Assembly (NCBI RefSeq): GCF_000721935.1
Contig: NZ_KL585388.1
Coordinates: 101,212-118,256 of the forward strand
Direction of reading: 5' to 3'
Length of the DNA stretch: 17,045 nucleotides
Source: Streptomyces sp. NRRL WC-3549
GTDB taxonomy: Bacteria > Actinomycetota > Actinomycetes > Streptomycetales > Streptomycetaceae
This document shows positions 13,953 to 17,045 of this stretch, piece after piece. The first letter of the stretch is position 1, and every line of letters begins with the position of its first letter. The position numbers and the translations under genes were made by a program. The notes beneath the pieces were generated by a model. The model made no database searches. It saw nothing but the letters and a program-made list of their open reading frames with translations, and had not been told where the DNA came from.

Positions 13953-14249
13953 GACCGGGGTAACGAACGACCCGGCTTTGCCGTTCCCTTACCTTTCGGG
14001 ACGTGAGCCGTACGGCCCGAAGGGGCACCCGTACGGCCCCCCGAGGGCGTCCGGACGGCCGTGTCATGCCCTGTCCCCGGGGTGCCGGGGCCGGCCGCCA
14101 GGCCCCTTCGGGCCCGGTCGCGGGGGTGGGCCGTCCGCTCGTCGCCGTGCCGGTACGCGCCCGTCCGACGCGCCGTGACCAGCAGGCGTCGCCCGGCACC
14201 ACCTCGGCGACGGGGACGGGGCGCCGGGGGCCCGGAGGGCCGTGCCGGA
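13953..14249. other. terD upstream region with paired CCGTACGG palindromes
   Basis: No gene is supported here. CCGTACGGCCC occurs at 14008-14018 and again at 14029-14039, 21 bases (two turns) apart; each holds the 8-bp palindrome CCGTACGG. They lie 56-87 bases upstream of the terD start, a usual place for regulator sites. A small stem, GGCCC-CTTC-GGGCC (14101-14114), may help end udh transcription. Confidence 0.45.
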
Positions 14250-15059
14250 TCAGTGCGGCCAGAGGGGCGGGTCCGTCACGAAGTGGCCGCCGACGCGGGC
14301 GTGGTCGGGGTTGTCCGGGTCCAGCTCCCCGTGCTCGGCGACGAGTCGGTCCGCGTACTGCTCGGAGTCGTCCTGCGGCTCGTAGCCGAGAGCCCGGGCG
14401 GTCGACAGGTCCCACCACAGGCGGGTGTTGGCGGAGGAGCCGTAGACCACGGTGTGCTCCACCCCCTCGGCGGTCAGCGCCGCGTGGAAGAGGCGCGCGC
14501 CGTCACCGGGGCTCATCCAGACGGAGAGCATCCGCACCGAGGTCGGCTCCATGAAGCACGACCCGATGCGCACGGAGACGCTCTCCAGGCCGTGCTTGTC
14601 CCAGTAGAGCTGGGCGAGGTCCTCACCGAAGGACTTGGACAGCCCGTAGAAGGTGTCCGGGCGGCGCGGGGTGCCGACCGGGATCAGCGGATCGCCGTCC
14701 CGGGGGTGCGGGGTGTAGCCGATGGCGTGGTTGGAGGAGGCGAACACGATCCGTCCGACGCCCTCCTCGCGCGCCGCCTCGTACAGGTTGTACGTGCCCT
14801 CGATGTTGGAGCGCAGGATCTTCTCGAACGGGGCTTCCAGGGAGATGCCCGCGAGGTGGATGACCGCGTCGACGCCCCGCACGGCCTCGCGCACCGCCTC
14901 CTTGTCGCAGAGGTCGGCGACGACGGCGTCCGGTTCACCCTCGACGGGGACCACGTCGAAGAGGCGGAGTTCATAACCGTACGCGGGGAGCAGCCCCCGC
15001 ATCAGGGTGCCGAGACCGCCGGCGGCGCCGGTGAGCAGGACGGTGCGGGGAGCGGGCAT
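14250..15059 (-). CDS. udh: Uronate dehydrogenase (NAD-dependent, SDR/epimerase fold)
   Basis: This 269-residue enzyme oxidises D-glucuronate or D-galacturonate to the aldarolactone with NAD+. It has the Udh length and motifs: nucleotide loop GAAGGLG (11-17), Asp35 for NAD binding, HLAGISLEAPFEKILRSNI (68-86), ASSNHAIGY (107-115), and the catalytic pair Tyr138/Lys142 (YGLSK). RIGSCFMEPTSVRMLSVWMS (164-183) matches the RIGSC-EP-RMLS-W segment of Agrobacterium Udh, which sets it apart from ordinary sugar epimerases. The start is ATG at 15059, with GAGGAG seven bases upstream. It is divergent from kdgD, which acts later in the same oxidative uronate pathway, so shared regulation is likely. Confidence 0.92.
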   Translation of the reverse strand: MPAPRTVLLTGAAGGLGTLMRGLLPAYGYELRLFDVVPVEGEPDAVVADLCDKEAVREAVRGVDAVIHLAGISLEAPFEKILRSNIEGTYNLYEAAREEGVGRIVFASSNHAIGYTPHPRDGDPLIPVGTPRRPDTFYGLSKSFGEDLAQLYWDKHGLESVSVRIGSCFMEPTSVRMLSVWMSPGDGARLFHAALTAEGVEHTVVYGSSANTRLWWDLSTARALGYEPQDDSEQYADRLVAEHGELDPDNPDHARVGGHFVTDPPLWPH

Positions 15060-15192
15060 ACGGGGTCTCCTCGGTGCGGGACACGGGCGCGGGGCGCGCG
15101 GGCGGCGGTGCCGCGGGCGGAGTGGCGGTACGCGGGCGGGGCGGACGGTACGCGCGGCACGCGGACACGGCACAGCGGCGCGATGCGTCAAA

Positions 15193-15249
15193 GCCATGGA
15201 TGGCATTCACATGCGTGGACAAGCTAGGAAGTCCGGGCGCATCCGTCAA
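15193..15249 (-). promoter_or_regulatory. udh promoter with downstream dyad
   Basis: On the minus strand, TTGACG (15249-15244), a 17-base spacer and TAGCTT (15226-15221) form a good HrdB-type promoter, with transcription expected near 15214 and a leader of about 150 bases. GCCAT-GG-ATGGC (15193-15204) lies about 10-20 bases into the transcript, a typical repressor position. A TGGACAA sequence (15216-15222) overlaps the -10 edge and recurs in the kdgD operator. Confidence 0.65.
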
Positions 15250-15306
15250 GTGCGACCCGGGGGAACCGGAGGGGAGAATTCCGCTTCAAGGCCGCCCGTG
15301 CTCGCC

Positions 15307-15376
15307 TTGACCGGCCCCGCGCGGCTGGCTTAGCGTGGCCGCGTTCATAGACATGGACAACAATCATAATTGTGCA
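15307..15376 (+). promoter_or_regulatory. kdgD promoter and AT-rich operator
   Basis: TTGACC (15307-15312), an 18-base spacer and TAGCGT (15331-15336) fit the HrdB consensus, with a start expected near 15343. Just downstream is the most AT-rich patch of the right half of the window. It has two nested dyads: TGGACAA (15354-15360), nine bases, TTGTGCA (15370-15376), with one mismatched pair; and the exact ACAAT-CATA-ATTGT (15360-15373). A GntR- or LacI-type repressor responding to a uronate intermediate would suit this site; that is inference. Confidence 0.65.
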
Positions 15377-15401
15377 CGCTGGATCTGCTCAGGGAGCGCC
15401 C

Positions 15402-16361
15402 GTGACCTCAGCCCCCCTTGCCGCCCGACTCACCGACGTCGCCGGGCCGCTCTTCTTCCCCGTCACCGCGTACGGGCCGGACGGCGGCATCGACCTCTCG
15501 GCCTTCCGCGCGCACGTGCGGGCCGGTGTCGACGCCGGCGCCGCGGCGGTCTTCGCCTGCTGCGGCACGGGCGAGTTCCACGCGCTGACCCCCGAGGAGT
15601 TCCGGCTCGTGGTCGCCGCCGCGGTCGAGGAGACGGCGGGAGCGGTGCCCGTCGTGGCGGGCGCCGGATACGGCACCGCGCTCGCGGTCCGGTTCGCACG
15701 GCTCGCGGAGGAGGCGGGCGCCGACGGGCTGCTCGCCATGCCCCCGTACCTCGTCGTCGCCGGCCAGGAGGGGCTGCTGGCCCACTACACCGCGCTGGCC
15801 GCCGCCACCGGCCTGGAGACGATCGTCTACCAGCGGGACAACGCCGTCTTCACCCCCGAGACCGTCCTCGCGCTCGCCCGGACCCCCGGGATCATCGGCC
15901 TCAAGGACGGCCACGGCGACCTCGACCTGATGCAGCGCATCGTCAGCGCCGTGCGGTCCGGGCTCCCCGGGCGGGACTTCCTGTACTTCAACGGGCTGCC
16001 CACCGCCGAACTCACCGGCCTCGCCTACCGGGGCATCGGCATCACGCTCTACTCATCCGCCGTCTTCGCCTTCGCCCCGGACATCGCCCTGGCCTTCCAC
16101 CGGGCGCTGGGCTCCGGCGACGACGAACTGGCCGGCGCGCTGCTGGACCACTTCTACCGGCCGCTCGTCGAACTGCGGGCCAAGGGGCGCGGCTACGCGG
16201 TGTCGCTGGTGAAGGCCGGTGTGCGGCTGGGCGGTCTGGCCGTCGGCGAGGTCCGCACCCCGCTCACCGAACCCCCGGCCGAGCACGTCGAGCAGCTGGC
16301 CGCGATCATCGCGGCCGGGCGGGCCCTGCTGGAGAAGCACCGGGCGGGGGAGGGGAAGTGA
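15402..16361 (+). CDS. kdgD: 5-dehydro-4-deoxyglucarate dehydratase
   Basis: This 319-residue TIM-barrel enzyme of the DapA/NAL superfamily dehydrates and decarboxylates 5-dehydro-4-deoxy-D-glucarate to 2,5-dioxopentanoate (2-oxoglutarate semialdehyde). Lys168 (GLKDGHGD) is the Schiff-base lysine and Tyr143 lies in the KdgD-type motif IVYQRDNAVF. CGTGEF (54-59) replaces the GTTGE loop of DapA, and LFFPVTAY opens the barrel as in other KdgD. The start is GTG at 15402, with GGGAG five bases upstream; a GTG at 15372 in the same frame lies within the operator and is rejected. The stop overlaps the next gene by four bases (GTGA). It completes with Udh an oxidative uronate route; the aldarate dehydratase and semialdehyde dehydrogenase are not in this window. 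Confidence 0.94.
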   Translation: MTSAPLAARLTDVAGPLFFPVTAYGPDGGIDLSAFRAHVRAGVDAGAAAVFACCGTGEFHALTPEEFRLVVAAAVEETAGAVPVVAGAGYGTALAVRFARLAEEAGADGLLAMPPYLVVAGQEGLLAHYTALAAATGLETIVYQRDNAVFTPETVLALARTPGIIGLKDGHGDLDLMQRIVSAVRSGLPGRDFLYFNGLPTAELTGLAYRGIGITLYSSAVFAFAPDIALAFHRALGSGDDELAGALLDHFYRPLVELRAKGRGYAVSLVKAGVRLGGLAVGEVRTPLTEPPAEHVEQLAAIIAAGRALLEKHRAGEGK

Positions 16362-17045
16362 GGGCGTCCGCGTTCGTCTACCCCTGGGACGTCGTCGGCG
16401 ACCCGGACGCCGCCGGGCGCCTCGCCGGGCTCGGTGTCCAGCAGGTCACCCTGGCCTCCGCCTACCACTCCACCCGGGCCCTGACCCCGCGTCACCCGGG
16501 CCACCGGATCGTCACCGCCGAGCACGCCGCGGTCCTCTACCCGCCGGAGCCGGCCCGCTGGAAGGGGCGCGGCCTGCGGCCCTTCCGGCAGTCCTGGGTG
16601 GCCGGCGAGGACCCGTACGCCGAGGCGGCCGAGGCGCTGGCCGGTGCCGGGCTCCAGGTGCACTCCTGGGTGGTGCTCGCGCACAACTCCCGGCTGGGCG
16701 CCGAGCACCCCGAGACCTCGGTGGTCAACGCCTACGGCGACCGCTACCCGTGGGCCCCCTGCATCGCCCAGGACGCCGTCCACGCCTACCTCGTGGACCT
16801 GGCCGCGGAGGCCGCCGTACGCCCTGGCGCCTCGGGGACCGAACTGGAGTCCTGCGGCTGGTACGGCTTCGCCCATCTGCACGCCCACGACAAGACCGCC
16901 GGGGTCGGCCTGGGGGACGCCGCCCAGTACCTGATGTCGCTGTGCTTCTGTCCCGACTGCCGCACCGGGTACGCCGGGACCGGGCTGGACGCCGACGAGC
17001 TGGCCGGTGCGGTGCGGCGGGCCCTGGAGCCGGTCTGGGCCGGGA
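16358..17045 (+). CDS. Unrecognised protein, possible TIM-barrel glycoside-hydrolase-like enzyme (3' truncated)
   Basis: The frame is open from GTG at 16358 to the end of the window (229 residues, no stop), preceded by a strong G/A-rich ribosome site (GGGGGAGGGGAA) inside kdgD and overlapping its stop by four bases, so it is translationally coupled. It has no signal peptide. It starts ASAFVYPWDVVGDPDAAGRLAGLGVQQVTLASAYHS (a barrel-like first strand and helix), then LQVHSWVVLAHNSRLG (strand ending with His-Asn), ELESCGWYGFAHLHAHDK, and a Cys pair in LCFCPDCRTGY. This order (a strand with His-Asn, a later Glu-rich strand, then CxCPxCR) recalls poorly characterised GHL-type TIM-barrel proteins. 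The substrate may be an oligo-uronide or other glycoside feeding Udh; this is inference from operon position. Confidence 0.8.
   Translation, partial: MRASAFVYPWDVVGDPDAAGRLAGLGVQQVTLASAYHSTRALTPRHPGHRIVTAEHAAVLYPPEPARWKGRGLRPFRQSWVAGEDPYAEAAEALAGAGLQVHSWVVLAHNSRLGAEHPETSVVNAYGDRYPWAPCIAQDAVHAYLVDLAAEAAVRPGASGTELESCGWYGFAHLHAHDKTAGVGLGDAAQYLMSLCFCPDCRTGYAGTGLDADELAGAVRRALEPVWAG

Noticed and set aside
15402..16361. Assignment as a second DapA
   Set aside because: The CGTGEF loop, the IVYQRDN motif and linkage to udh fit 5-dehydro-4-deoxyglucarate dehydratase, and the DapA Thr-Thr pair is missing.

Overview
This is high-GC (roughly 73%) actinobacterial DNA. The codon use, the GTG starts, the leaderless-type promoters, the two-domain TerD protein and the actinobacterial DapD all point to Streptomyces or a close relative such as Kitasatospora. 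The window looks like one end of a draft contig: its first 16 bases are the end of the Tn5/Nextera mosaic-end adapter, not genome sequence. I see no phage, insertion sequence, CRISPR array, tRNA or rRNA; apart from the uronate genes at the right end it reads as ordinary chromosome.

Left part (1-3608): a 5'-truncated VOC/glyoxalase-like gene converges on a six-helix membrane protein with a Gly/Pro/Tyr-rich N-terminus. Divergent from that is an smr-tetR operon (an EmrE-like exporter and its probable repressor), preceded by a striking 38-bp palindrome that ends at the base before the exporter start codon. Then comes dapD, with a leaderless-type promoter.

Middle-left (3605-8174): a dapA-type synthase meets dapD tail to tail and shares the four bases CTAG as overlapping stop codons. 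Upstream of dapA on the same strand is a YfcE-like metallophosphoesterase. A YghA-like short-chain dehydrogenase and an UlaG-like metallo-beta-lactamase-fold protein converge. A DUF4232-type lipoprotein follows, with an operator-like 22-bp dyad in its upstream region.

Middle (8408-10319): a cobalt-uptake unit. A promoter leads directly into a cobalamin riboswitch, then cbtB and cbtA, then a strong two-way terminator. Convergent to it is a histidine-phosphatase-fold protein whose catalytic histidines appear to be missing.

Middle-right (10532-13952): a 490-residue acidic protein of unknown function with winged-helix-like and HEAT-like stretches; a 76-residue stand-alone Tudor/SH3-like protein; a dense block of hairpins and a 22-bp direct repeat; and a TerD didomain protein in which only the second domain keeps the calcium-binding motif.

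Right part (14250-17045): a divergent uronate-oxidation locus. udh (uronate dehydrogenase) reads left. kdgD (5-dehydro-4-deoxyglucarate dehydratase) reads right and overlaps by 4 bp an unrecognised gene that runs off the window and resembles TIM-barrel glycoside-hydrolase-like proteins. Both promoters can be read in the shared 342-bp gap and each has a dyad just downstream of the expected transcription start. The enzymes would form the first and penultimate steps of the pathway from glucuronate or galacturonate to 2-oxoglutarate. The overlapping third gene is the best candidate here for an undescribed function.
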